Shown here in pieces: positions 28,201 through 36,265 of a DNA stretch of 64,000 nucleotides. The DNA is taken from the NCBI GenBank assembly GCA_910587555.1, contig CAJULV010000009.1, forward strand, positions 20,754 to 84,753, read 5' to 3'. The stretch's first letter is position 1, and every line of letters begins with the position of its first letter. The stretch comes from an uncultured Acetatifactor sp. GTDB lineage: Bacteria; Bacillota; Clostridia; Lachnospirales; Lachnospiraceae. The notes under the pieces were generated by a model. The model was given only the letters and a program-made list of their open reading frames with translations, did no database searches and had not been told where the DNA came from. The position numbers and the translations under genes were made by a program.

Positions 28201-29155
28201 CCAGCGCCATGTCTATCTTTGTACCCTCTTCCGCCAACACTTCGCCGGTGGAAGGATCCACTACGTCCGCCGCCAGGATATGGCCTCGAATCCTGTTCCT
28301 GAGCGCCAGTTTCTTGTTAAACTTATATCTGCCCACCTTTGCAAGATCATATCTGCGGGGGTCAAAAAACATGGCGTTAATCAGGCTCTCCGCGCTCTCG
28401 ACGCTCAAAGGCTCCCCGGGACGTATTTTCTTATACAGCTCCAGCAGGCCTTCCTGATAGTTCTCGGCGGTATCCTTTGCAAAGCTGGCCTCAATCTTCG
28501 GCTCGTCCCCGAATACCTCACGGATTTCATCGTTGGTCCCAATCCCCAGCGCACGAATCAGCACGGTCACGGGAACCTTACGGGTTCTGTCCACACGCAC
28601 ATAAAAGACATCGTTGGAATCCGTCTCATACTCCAGCCACGCACCCCTGTTGGGAATCACCGTACAGGAATACAGCTTCTTTCCCAGCTTGTCATGCCCT
28701 ATGGCGTAATAAATGCCCGGGGAACGTACCAGCTGGCTTACGATGACACGCTCAGCTCCATTGATCACGAAAGTACCGGTCTCTGTCATCAGGGGAAGGT
28801 CGCCCATGAAAATCTTATGTTCGCTGATTTCTTCTTTTTCCTTATTATAGAGCCGTACAGTCACCGTTAACGGTGCGGCATAGGTAGCATCTCTCTCTTT
28901 ACATTCCTCAATGGAATACTTCACATCATCCTTGCTCAGTTCAAAGTCAACAAATTCAAGGCTTAAAGATCCACTGTAGTCAGCAATAGGAGAGATGTCA
29001 TCAAAAGCTTCCTTCAGTCCTTCCACCAGAAACCACTGATAGGAATCCTTCTGAACCTCAAGCAGGTTCGGCATTTCCAATACTTCATTCTGACGCGCAT
29101 AGCTCATACGCATGACTTTGGTGCCGGCAACTGGACGTATTCTGTTTTTCTCCAT
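25280..29155 (-). CDS. rpoB: DNA-directed RNA polymerase subunit beta
   Basis: A 1,291-residue RNA polymerase beta subunit. The rifampicin region reads [20 protein letters not shown] then [17 protein letters not shown], so the residue equal to E. coli His526 is Asn (codon AAC at about 27632), while the Asp516 and Ser531 equivalents are unchanged. Other hallmarks are [15 protein letters not shown] and the C-terminal clamp region [20 protein letters not shown]. The last 60 residues are very acidic ([13 protein letters not shown]). Two ATGs lie six bases apart; the second (29155) is better spaced from GGGGTG. The gene has its own strong promoter. Confidence 0.98.
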   Translation of the reverse strand: [1291 protein letters not shown]

Positions 29156-29391
29156 TGACATTTCACCCCGTTCTTTCTGTGCAAAATCCAGTCTTTCTCA
29201 GCGGTTGTCCTCTGGCCGCCGGGAAAGCCTTTTTACACTTTTATGCCCCGTACCCCGGATGTGCAGAGTCCTCCGGAATTTCCTCCCCGGAAATACCACA
29301 AAAAAACTGCTCTGTTTCCTGAAGCAGGCATAATAATGCATTCTTGTATACCACCACGGCTTGCGGTTCACCGCACAATAATGCACTTTCC

Positions 29392-29420
29392 ATAATAACA
29401 CAAATTGGAAAAGAGGTCAA
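29392..29420 (-). promoter_or_regulatory. Strong promoter of rpoBC
   Basis: TTGACC and TATTAT with a 17-bp spacer, and TGT directly before the -10 box (extended type). It lies about 235 bases before rpoB, leaving a long untranslated leader with the near-repeats TGCATTATTGTGC and TGCATTATTATGC. Confidence 0.8.
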
Positions 29421-29503
29421 GTTAATTTTAGAAAATTTTAGGAATTCGGATATGATGTGCATAGCAGTCAAAACAGCCAAAAAGCCGTTCCCGCTGTACC
29501 CCA

Positions 29504-29544
29504 GATAAGAAAAGACAGCTTTCCATGGATGAAAACTGCCTTTT
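29504..29544 (-). terminator. Terminator or attenuator between rplL and rpoB
   Basis: Stem AAAAGGCAGTTTTC / GGAAAGCTGTCTTTT followed by TTTTCTT, 18 bases after the rplL stop. Partial read-through would set the ratio of L7/L12 to RNA polymerase. The 406-base gap holds only this and the rpoB promoter. Confidence 0.7.
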
Positions 29545-29561
29545 CCTTCGTATGTCTCTGA

Positions 29562-29933
29562 TTATTTCACGGTAACCTTTGCGCCGACTTCTTCCAGCTT
29601 CTTCTTTACTTCTTCAGCCTCGTCCTTGCTGATGCCTTCCTTGATTACCTTGGGAGCACCCTCAACGGTATCCTTAGCTTCCTTCAGGCCCAGTCCGGTA
29701 ATCTCACGGACAACCTTGATAACCTTAACCTTCTCGGAACCAACCTCTGTCAGTTCTACATCGAACTCGGTCTTCTCTTCCACTTCCTCTGCAGGGCCTG
29801 CTGCTGCAACTACAACGCCTGCTGCTGCGGATACGCCGAACTCTTCCTCACAAGCCTTCACAAGATCATTCAACTCTAATACAGTCATCTCTTTGATCGC
29901 TTCGATCAGTTCCTGAGCTGTCAATTTAGCCAT
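29562..29933 (-). CDS. rplL: 50S ribosomal protein L7/L12
   Basis: A 123-residue stalk protein that recruits translation factors to the ribosome. It has the N-terminal dimerisation helix (LTAQELIEAIKEMTVLEL), an Ala/Val/Gly-rich hinge and the conserved C-terminal domain with KVIKVVREITGLGLKEAKDT. GGAGG lies eight bases before the start at 29933. The gene follows rplJ by 192 bases. Confidence 0.97.
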   Translation of the reverse strand: MAKLTAQELIEAIKEMTVLELNDLVKACEEEFGVSAAAGVVVAAAGPAEEVEEKTEFDVELTEVGSEKVKVIKVVREITGLGLKEAKDTVEGAPKVIKEGISKDEAEEVKKKLEEVGAKVTVK

Positions 29934-30125
29934 TTTATTATCCTCCATTTTCTGATTTTTATTTTCTGCCGTCGCCGGGGCTGCCTGCCCTCCTGTCCGC
30001 GGCGGCCTACGCGTCTCCGGAGGCGTACGCCCTTACCGGCAATGCCTGCCGCATCAGCCGTCCCACGGGATATCCGCTCCCGAAACAATATTGCCTTGCA
30101 CTATGGCAAATCCAATCATGCTTCC

Positions 30126-30662
30126 TTACTCTGCAGGAGCCGCTTCAGGCTCTGCCGCAGCTGCCTCGCATGCAGAAGCGCCGCCTTTTTCCGCCAGCTG
30201 GTTCATTACGCGGGCGAAATTGGTAATCGGACTCTGCAGGCTGCCAAGCAGCTTGGAAATAAGGACTTCCCTGGAAGGAATGCTGGCGATAGCCGCCATT
30301 CCCTTTGCATCATACACGGTGCCTTCCACCACGCCTGCCTTAATCTCCAGCTTGTTGGCGGTCTTCGCGAAATCGGTGAGTACTCTCGCCGGAGCCGTCG
30401 CGTCATCTGTGGAGACGGCAATCGCATTGGGGCCTTCCAGATAGGGAGCCAGGCCTTCAAATGCCGTACCCTTGAATGCGAAATTCATCAGGGTATTCTT
30501 GTACACCTTGTAGGTGATGCCTGCTTCGCGCAGGTTCCTGCGCAGCTGCGTATCCTGCTCAACGGTAAGTCCGCAGTAGTCTACCAGTACAACCGATTGG
30601 GCGTCTTTCACGCAGGCGGAAATCTCATCCACAATGGGTTTCTTCAATTCAACCTTTGCCAT
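30126..30662 (-). CDS. rplJ: 50S ribosomal protein L10
   Basis: A 178-residue protein that anchors the L7/L12 stalk to 23S rRNA. Seen: VLVDYCGLTVEQDTQLRRNL, YKVYKNTLMNFAF and a C-terminal helix ending in an Ala/Glu-rich tail. AAGGAGG precedes the start. Transcription starts at its own promoter 350 bases upstream and passes through an L10 leader and a terminator-like hairpin, so L10 (with L12) probably controls its own synthesis, as described in Bacillus. Confidence 0.97.
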   Translation of the reverse strand: MAKVELKKPIVDEISACVKDAQSVVLVDYCGLTVEQDTQLRRNLREAGITYKVYKNTLMNFAFKGTAFEGLAPYLEGPNAIAVSTDDATAPARVLTDFAKTANKLEIKAGVVEGTVYDAKGMAAIASIPSREVLISKLLGSLQSPITNFARVMNQLAEKGGASACEAAAAEPEAAPAE

Positions 30663-30736
30663 TTCTTTACCTCCTTATAGATTTTGTGCCGATAAAGAAG
30701 CTGCTGCACGCTGCACCCGCAGCATGACAATCCATT

Positions 30737-30834
30737 TAAAAACCCCTGAGAATACGGAAGTCCTCCGAAACAAGCCTGGGAGAACTCCCCGGGAACCGGC
30801 TGTACCTCGAAACCGCTTCCTTTCACTCAGGGGG
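30737..30834 (-). terminator. Attenuator hairpin in the rplJ leader
   Basis: Arms CCCCTGAG and CTCAGGGG, with an inner GGAAG / CTTCC pairing, close a structured region and are followed by TTTTTAAA. It lies between the L10 leader motif and rplJ, the place where L10-dependent termination would act. Confidence 0.65.
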
Positions 30835-30894
30835 ATAATCGTCAAATGTGCGTCTCGGTGTATTCCGATATTACATCGGCATACCCTCCGCCGC

Positions 30895-30992
30895 CTTCTT
30901 CTCCTCGGTAGGATTTACGTCGGAAATACATTGCTTCCGTATCCGCCGGGCGGCTACCGGAACATGCTCCCAACACCTACTGTCTTCGGCCT
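30895..30992 (-). ncRNA. Ribosomal protein L10 leader
   Basis: The 5' segment GCCGAAGACAGTAGGTG and the later TAAATCCTACCGAGGAG pair (AGTAGG / CCTACC) and flank a variable stem. This is the signature I know for the L10 leader, an RNA that binds the L10-L12 complex and controls rplJL. It begins about 15 bases after the predicted transcription start. Confidence 0.8.
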
Positions 30993-31009
30993 GGTTTATA
31001 ACCATTGGA

Positions 31010-31039
31010 ATCATACCATAAGGAGCCAACATAAGTCAA
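31010..31039 (-). promoter_or_regulatory. Promoter of rplJL
   Basis: TTGACT and TATGAT with an 18-bp spacer, just after the rplA stop. It makes rplJL independent of the upstream genes. Confidence 0.8.
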
Positions 31040-31055
31040 CCCCAAAATAAATATT

Positions 31056-31745
31056 TTAAAACTTTGCAACATTCAGCTTTACGCCGGGACCCATGGTGCT
31101 GGTCAGCGTAATGCTTCTCAGGAACTGTCCCTTTACCGCACTGGGCCTTGCCTTGACGATGGCATCCATCAGCGCGTTAAAGTTCTCCTGCAGCGCCTCG
31201 TCGGTGAAGGAAACCTTTCCGACGGGTACGTGGATAATGTTGGTCTTGTCAAGCCTGTACTCAATCTTACCGGCTTTGATATCCTTAACGGCCTTGGTTA
31301 CATCCATGGTAACGGTACCTGCCTTGGGATTGGGCATCAGGCCCTTAGGTCCCAGGACTTTACCGAGGCGTCCCACTACGCCCATCATATCGGGGGTAGC
31401 AACCACTACGTCAAAATCCAGCCAGCCGTCCTTCTGAATCTTCGGAATCAACTCCTCGCCGCCTACATAGTCGGCGCCGGCAGCCTCTGCCTCGTTTACC
31501 TTGTCGCCTTTTGCGAATACCAGGACCTTAACCGTCTTACCGGTTCCGTTGGGCAGCACCACCGCGCCGCGGATCTGCTGCTCTGCATGACGTCCGTCAC
31601 AGCCTGTCCTGATGTGTACTTCAACAGTCTCGTCAAACTTTGCCGGCGCAGCCTTCTTCACCAGGGCGATGGCGTCCGCCGGATCATATAATGTCGTGCG
31701 GTCCACCAGCTTTGCGGCCTCCGCATATTTCTTGCCATGTTTCAT
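31056..31745 (-). CDS. rplA: 50S ribosomal protein L1
   Basis: A 229-residue L1 protein, which binds 23S rRNA at the E-site stalk. Seen: MKHGKKYAEAAKLVDRTTLY, then VVLPNGTGKTVKVLVFAKGD, GLMPNPKAGTVTMDV and the end RSITLTSTMGPGVKLN. GGAGG lies before the start, directly after a small hairpin (31759-31774). Part of the rplK-rplA unit. Confidence 0.98.
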   Translation of the reverse strand: MKHGKKYAEAAKLVDRTTLYDPADAIALVKKAAPAKFDETVEVHIRTGCDGRHAEQQIRGAVVLPNGTGKTVKVLVFAKGDKVNEAEAAGADYVGGEELIPKIQKDGWLDFDVVVATPDMMGVVGRLGKVLGPKGLMPNPKAGTVTMDVTKAVKDIKAGKIEYRLDKTNIIHVPVGKVSFTDEALQENFNALMDAIVKARPSAVKGQFLRSITLTSTMGPGVKLNVAKF

Positions 31746-31758
31746 ACTTGCACCTCCT

Positions 31759-31774
31759 GTCCGCTTCAGCGGAC
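31759..31774 (-). promoter_or_regulatory. Small hairpin next to the rplA ribosome binding site
   Basis: A six-bp perfect stem GTCCGC / GCGGAC with a TGAA loop, ending two bases from AGGAGG. It could tune rplA translation; no match to a known L1 site is claimed. Confidence 0.35.
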
Positions 31775-31937
31775 ACTACTTTCTACCCTCCAGGTTCAAA
31801 CGACAACCTTTCGTTGTCTCCCAATTCATTCATACGGCGTATTCTGCAACCGAATCCGTGTATACGGCTCACTCTGCCGCGCCGGAAGCAGGCGGAATCC
31901 AAACGCCGTCTCTATTAAATCCACATAAAGCCGGATG

Positions 31938-32363
31938 TTACTCCTCTACGGTGATGCCCATGCTGCGCGCCGTCCCGGCGATCATGCTCATGGCAGCTTC
32001 CACGCTTGCCGCATTCAGATCCGGCATCTTCAGCTCGGCGATCTCCTGAAGCTTCGCCTTGGAAAGAGTGGCAACCTTCGTCTTGTTGGGTACTGCGGAA
32101 CCTGATTTCAGGTTGCAGGCCTTCTTCAGCAATACGGCTGCCGGGGGTGTCTTCGTAATGAAACTAAAGGATCTGTCCGCATATACTGTGATAACCACAG
32201 GGATGATGACATCACCTTTGTCTGCAGTTCTTGCGTTGAACTGCTTTGTGAATTCAACAATGTTCACGCCATGCTGTCCAAGTGCAGGACCAACCGGCGG
32301 TGCCGGTGTCGCTTTGCCGGCAGGAATCTGCAGTTTGATATAACCTGTTACTTTTTTTGCCAT
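31938..32363 (-). CDS. rplK: 50S ribosomal protein L11
   Basis: A 141-residue L11 protein of the GTPase-associated centre. The N-terminal domain KLQIPAGKATPAPPVGPALG and the C-terminal rRNA-binding region with MPDLNAASVEAAMSMIAGTA are clear. AGGAGG precedes the start. The 197 bases before it are GC-rich with several hairpins and no clear promoter. Confidence 0.98.
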   Translation of the reverse strand: MAKKVTGYIKLQIPAGKATPAPPVGPALGQHGVNIVEFTKQFNARTADKGDVIIPVVITVYADRSFSFITKTPPAAVLLKKACNLKSGSAVPNKTKVATLSKAKLQEIAELKMPDLNAASVEAAMSMIAGTARSMGITVEE

Positions 32364-32560
32364 TTTGGCACCTCCTAAATAATGTGGTAAACCGGCGCAG
32401 GAATTTTATTTCCTGCTCCCACGTTCCGACGCGGCACCATAACCGCCCTTCCCCGGCCGCTGCCGTCCCCCGCTTGCGCAGGATGCCGTATGCGGAGCCA
32501 GACACAGGCAATACCGCCGCGTGTATCCCACCGCCCTTTCCGGGGCGGAAAATACCGTTT

Positions 32561-33079
32561 TTAAAGTTTCCGAACCTCTGCGAAACTGATTTCTACGGGA
32601 GTCTCCCTGCCGAACAGCTCCACGTTGATGGTAGCCGTCTGCTTGCTGTAATCCAGCTTCTGGACGACGCCGATGGTGTCTTTCCAGATTCCCGCCACAA
32701 CGGAAATACTGTCTCCCTCCGCAAAGTCAATGGAAACATTTTCAGTCTTGATGCCCAGAGGCTTCATCTCCGCCTCCGTCAAGGGCACCGGCTTGCTCCC
32801 CGGCCCCACGAAGCCCGTGACGCCCCGGGTATTCCGGACAACATACCATGTGTCATCGTTCATCTCCATATTGAGGAGCACATAACCAGGAAACATCTTC
32901 TTCTGGACAGTCTTCCTGGCACCGTTTTTCATCTCTATTACATCCTGCAGGGGAACCCTCACTTCCAGAATCTGTTCTGCAAGGTGCTTGTTGTTCTCAA
33001 TGGTCTTCTCAATATTGGCTTTGACTTTGTTTTCATATCCCGAGTAGGTATGCACCACATACCATTTTGCCTCTGCCAT
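32561..33079 (-). CDS. nusG: Transcription termination/antitermination factor NusG
   Basis: A 172-residue NusG. The N-terminal domain (about 1-115) shows WYVVHTYSGYENKVKANIEK and MFPGYVLLNM, which contacts RNA polymerase; the C-terminal KOW domain (about 120-172) shows EGDSISVVAGIWKDTIGVVQ. It sits between secE and rplK as in most bacteria, with 14 bases after secE. Confidence 0.98.
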   Translation of the reverse strand: MAEAKWYVVHTYSGYENKVKANIEKTIENNKHLAEQILEVRVPLQDVIEMKNGARKTVQKKMFPGYVLLNMEMNDDTWYVVRNTRGVTGFVGPGSKPVPLTEAEMKPLGIKTENVSIDFAEGDSISVVAGIWKDTIGVVQKLDYSKQTATINVELFGRETPVEISFAEVRKL

Positions 33080-33093
33080 AAATCACCCTCGCC

Positions 33094-33297
33094 CTAAATC
33101 GATGTAATGAAGTTCACGCCGTATTTCGCAACATAATCAATAATCGCAATCAGAACCCCTACCACTACCGAAATCGCCACTACTGCAACAGACTGTTTGA
33201 TGGTGGAATTTCTGTCCGGCCACATAATCTTCTTGAATTCAGTCTTTACCCCTTTGAAAAAACCGGGCTTTGCTTTCTTTTCCGCGGAATCTCCCAT
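33094..33297 (-). CDS. secE: Preprotein translocase subunit SecE
   Basis: A 67-residue SecE with one membrane helix (about 38-60), which clamps SecY in the protein-export channel. The amphipathic helix KGVKTEFKKIMWPDRNSTIK before the membrane segment is typical. Spacing to nusG (14 bases) supports one operon. Confidence 0.95.
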   Translation of the reverse strand: MGDSAEKKAKPGFFKGVKTEFKKIMWPDRNSTIKQSVAVVAISVVVGVLIAIIDYVAKYGVNFITSI

Positions 33298-33377
33298 TTA
33301 GACCATACCTTTCCACTTCCCGCCCCAAATGCCGGAAGTTATTTTGTTTCCGGGAAACTAATTTGTCTCCGAGGAGA

Positions 33378-33527
33378 TTATTTTGTCTCCTTGTGTGCAG
33401 TATGCTTTCTGCAGAATCTGCAATACTTACGGACTTCCATCCTGTCGGGATGGTTCTTCTTTTCCTTGGTAGTATTGTAGTTACGCTGCTTGCACTCGGT
33501 ACAAGCCAAAGTAATTTTTGTACGCAT
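33378..33527 (-). CDS. rpmG: 50S ribosomal protein L33
   Basis: A 49-residue L33 of the zinc-binding type: two Cys pairs are visible in LACTECKQRNY and KYCRFCRKHT. GGAGG lies seven bases before the start at 33527. First gene of the rpmG-secE-nusG unit. Confidence 0.96.
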   Translation of the reverse strand: MRTKITLACTECKQRNYNTTKEKKNHPDRMEVRKYCRFCRKHTAHKETK

Positions 33528-33606
33528 TTTGCTACCTCCACGTATTCTTTTATCGGCCTTCGTTTTGAGCATAAAAAAAAGAGCTAAAAGCTATTCTCGT
33601 GTCCTT

Positions 33607-33635
33607 ACTATATCATAGCCGCGGCTTCCCGTCAA
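33607..33635 (-). promoter_or_regulatory. Promoter of rpmG-secE-nusG
   Basis: TTGACG and TATAGT, 17 bp apart, about 80 bases before rpmG. An AGCT-TTT-AGCT mini-hairpin with eight T's follows in the leader. The remaining part of the 337-base gap toward 33864 shows nothing further. Confidence 0.75.
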
Positions 33636-33864
33636 CTGTTTTTTCCGCAATTGCGGATATTTTTCTGTTGTTTTTCTGTTTTTTAAGTCCTGTTTTACCG
33701 CCCTGTTTCTGCCCCGTTTGCATCATATGCGGCCGTTCGGGCAGAAACCGGGTCGTCGTCCTTTTCTCCGGAGCCGCGCCGGAATCGGACCGTATGCCCT
33801 ATGACATGGCAGGCTTCCAGACATGGCTCCAAATCTCACAGTGCCGGGGTCTTTTGCCGCTTCC

Positions 33865-34530
33865 CTACAGCGCCTTCCGCAGCGGCAGTGCCTGGGCCAT
33901 CTTTGCCATGGGCGACCTGTAGAACAGCAGGGTAAGCAGGTATTCCGCCAGGATGCCGGCCGCAATCAGGCAGAATCCCGTCAGCACAGCCCTTCCGAAG
34001 GTCATATCCAGGCCCTGGAGCCAGATATGCATCCGATTGCCCCAACCCTCCCACATCCAGTTCACCATAACCGGGATAAAGAGCAGCGTGGCCAGCACAA
34101 AGTGCTTGTAGCAGAGTCCGCTGTAAACCATCAAAAACACCTGGGACATCGCCAAAACCACCAGATTCAGGTATAATTCCCCCGCCTGCTGCGGATTCCT
34201 CCGCTCCAGCAGCCCGCAGACCAGAACCTCCGCCAGATATATCACTACCATACTTGCCGCGTTGACCGCCGTCGGGACTACTGTCTGCATCTTCTTCCTC
34301 ATGGGCGAGGCCAGGACCATATTCGAGACGCTCAGGGAATACAGCAGCTGCAGGGGAAGCAGGCCGATACATATCCAGAAAAATCCCCCCAGCGATCCGA
34401 AATCCCCTCCGTCCCCGGTAACAGTCAAGATCAACCCCGACAGGAAAAAGAAGCCTGCCTGTATGCAGGTTGACTTTATACCGTATGCATAGCGTATCAT
34501 TTTCACTCCCTTTTTCAGTTCATTCATCAT
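33865..34530 (-). CDS. Membrane protein, probable ABC exporter permease
   Basis: A 221-residue protein with about six hydrophobic segments, last gene of a GntR-ABC-permease operon. No named family was recognised from motifs; position after an ATPase and another permease suggests the second membrane half of a YtrB/C/D-like exporter. Its start overlaps the end of the preceding gene (ATGATGAATGA), with GGGAGG before it, so the two are translationally coupled. Either of two adjacent ATGs may be used. Confidence 0.65.
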   Translation of the reverse strand: MMNELKKGVKMIRYAYGIKSTCIQAGFFFLSGLILTVTGDGGDFGSLGGFFWICIGLLPLQLLYSLSVSNMVLASPMRKKMQTVVPTAVNAASMVVIYLAEVLVCGLLERRNPQQAGELYLNLVVLAMSQVFLMVYSGLCYKHFVLATLLFIPVMVNWMWEGWGNRMHIWLQGLDMTFGRAVLTGFCLIAAGILAEYLLTLLFYRSPMAKMAQALPLRKAL

Positions 34531-35209
34531 AATAGCCTCCCTTCACCTTTTTCATGGCAGCCCTGACAGCCACAATGCTGATGCCGCCTCCCGCCGCTGC
34601 CGCCAGCAAATCAAGCAAAAAAACGGAATTCGACGGATACCCCAACAGCATCGGGCAATATATGCCCGCCAAGCCTGCCAGCATCATGGTTCCGTAACCC
34701 AACATCATGTTAATGTAAACCGTACTGCCGTACCTTGACAGAAATGTACCCAATACCGAAAACGAGTAGGACAGCAGCACCAGATACCCCAGAAGGCCGA
34801 TTTCCTGCGCCGTTTCCCCGGCACTGATAAAATTTATGGCCAATGCGGGCATTGCCGCCGCTCCGCCTTTCACCCTGCCGATGAGGAAATAAGATACCGA
34901 AGCCACAGCCAGGGCAGTGAACAGTTTCCGGATCATGTCTGCCGTCAGCGCATTGCTCATAACCGCCATCCCCCGTCCCGAACACTTCAGGTAATCTATC
35001 TTCTCCGAATCCTTCGTCTGAATCCCCCCGAACAGCCAGCTGTCCGAGAAAACCTCCGTCAGCACCAGAATCATCAGCGGCAGCACCAGTGCCAAATCCC
35101 CTATTTTGCTCCCTGACCAGGCAGCCACTGCCACCAGGCCTGCCGGTATCAGTCCCCATACGGCTATCCGATAAGGAATTGACGTAAATACAGTATAACT
35201 TCTCAACAT
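34520..35209 (-). CDS. Membrane protein, probable ABC exporter permease
   Basis: A 229-residue protein with about six hydrophobic segments. It starts eight bases after the ABC ATPase gene with AGGAGG before the ATG at 35209, and overlaps the next gene. It probably forms the membrane part of the exporter together with the following protein. No substrate can be read from the sequence. Confidence 0.65.
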   Translation of the reverse strand: MLRSYTVFTSIPYRIAVWGLIPAGLVAVAAWSGSKIGDLALVLPLMILVLTEVFSDSWLFGGIQTKDSEKIDYLKCSGRGMAVMSNALTADMIRKLFTALAVASVSYFLIGRVKGGAAAMPALAINFISAGETAQEIGLLGYLVLLSYSFSVLGTFLSRYGSTVYINMMLGYGTMMLAGLAGIYCPMLLGYPSNSVFLLDLLAAAAGGGISIVAVRAAMKKVKGGYYDE

Positions 35210-35217
35210 ACTTCCTC

Positions 35218-36171
35218 CTATATTTTCAGTTTTGTGTTTGCCTTCATCACCGCAACGCATATCTGGGAAAGGCCGGGCGTCTCAAAGGCCACGTCCATCC
35301 CCGCCAGCTTCTCCATGTCCTCCGCAAGGCAGATGCCCTCAAATCCGTAGGCGCTCCTGCTCATGGAAAGCAGGATGTCCCTGGCACGCTCCGCATCCGC
35401 CGCCTCTCCCTTCACCGCAATATATTTTTCCTTCAAATCCTCCACAAAGCCCTCCTCCACAATGCTGCCGTGTTCCATAATCAGGCAGTAGTCCGTCACG
35501 CCCTCCATGTCCGTGATATTGTGGGTGGAGAAAAAGACCGACCGCTCCCCGTCCCCCTGTTCCAGATACCCCCGTATCATATCGCAGAGCTTATCCCGCA
35601 TCAGGGGGTCTAACGGGGACGCCGGCTCATCCAGAATCAACAGTTCCGTGTCCCTGGACAGCACTGCCGCCAGCATCAGCTTCATCCGGTTGCCGTCCGA
35701 CAGCTTTTTCACCTCCCTGTAAGCGTAGCCGAAGCCGGCCAGGCCGCTGCTGATGCCCAGTTCCCCGCAGAATGTACGGAACCTGTCTCTGTGAAAATTG
35801 TCAAACAATATCCCGCTGATCTCCTCCACCTGCCTAATCGTCCACTGGGGCAGGAAATAGCTCCCCGGCCCGGTGTATCCGATTCTCTCCTGCACGCTGC
35901 CGTCAATCCCTTTCTCCTGCCTGCCGAAATAGTTGATTTCCCCTTTGTAGTCAAGGCGGATGCCGGCCAGCAGGTTTAGCAGGGTGGTCTTCCCTGCCCC
36001 GTTTTCCCCCACCAACGCGGTGGCAAAGCCTTTGGGAAGTTCCAGGCGGGGGATGGAAAGCGCAAACCCTTTATATCGCTTCTGCAGATTCTGTGCCTGC
36101 AGGATGTTCTCCTGCCCTGTCACTCCGTAATTCCCTGTATGATTTCCTCTGTCATTCCGTTTATCCTTCAC
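35218..36171 (-). CDS. ABC transporter ATP-binding protein (YtrB-like)
   Basis: A 317-residue ATPase. Walker A is GENGAGKTT, the signature region is KKLSDGNRMKLMLAA (a variant of LSGGQ), Walker B is ELLILDEPASPLDP and the switch His is in FFSTHNI. The C-terminal 75 residues after FVEDLKEKYIAVKG are an extra domain common in antibiotic/lipid exporters of this class. The GTG at 36171 follows AAGGAGG, better than any ATG upstream. Gene order regulator-ATPase-two permeases matches the YtrA-type operons that respond to cell-wall antibiotics in Bacillus; that role is inference. Confidence 0.85.
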   Translation of the reverse strand: MKDKRNDRGNHTGNYGVTGQENILQAQNLQKRYKGFALSIPRLELPKGFATALVGENGAGKTTLLNLLAGIRLDYKGEINYFGRQEKGIDGSVQERIGYTGPGSYFLPQWTIRQVEEISGILFDNFHRDRFRTFCGELGISSGLAGFGYAYREVKKLSDGNRMKLMLAAVLSRDTELLILDEPASPLDPLMRDKLCDMIRGYLEQGDGERSVFFSTHNITDMEGVTDYCLIMEHGSIVEEGFVEDLKEKYIAVKGEAADAERARDILLSMSRSAYGFEGICLAEDMEKLAGMDVAFETPGLSQICVAVMKANTKLKI

Positions 36172-36265
36172 TTTCTGCCTCCTTCTTATTCCCTTTGTCT
36201 CTCTTCTTATAGCCTGCCGGATGCTGCAATTTGCTCCGGTATTCCCATATACGGCACACCTTATA

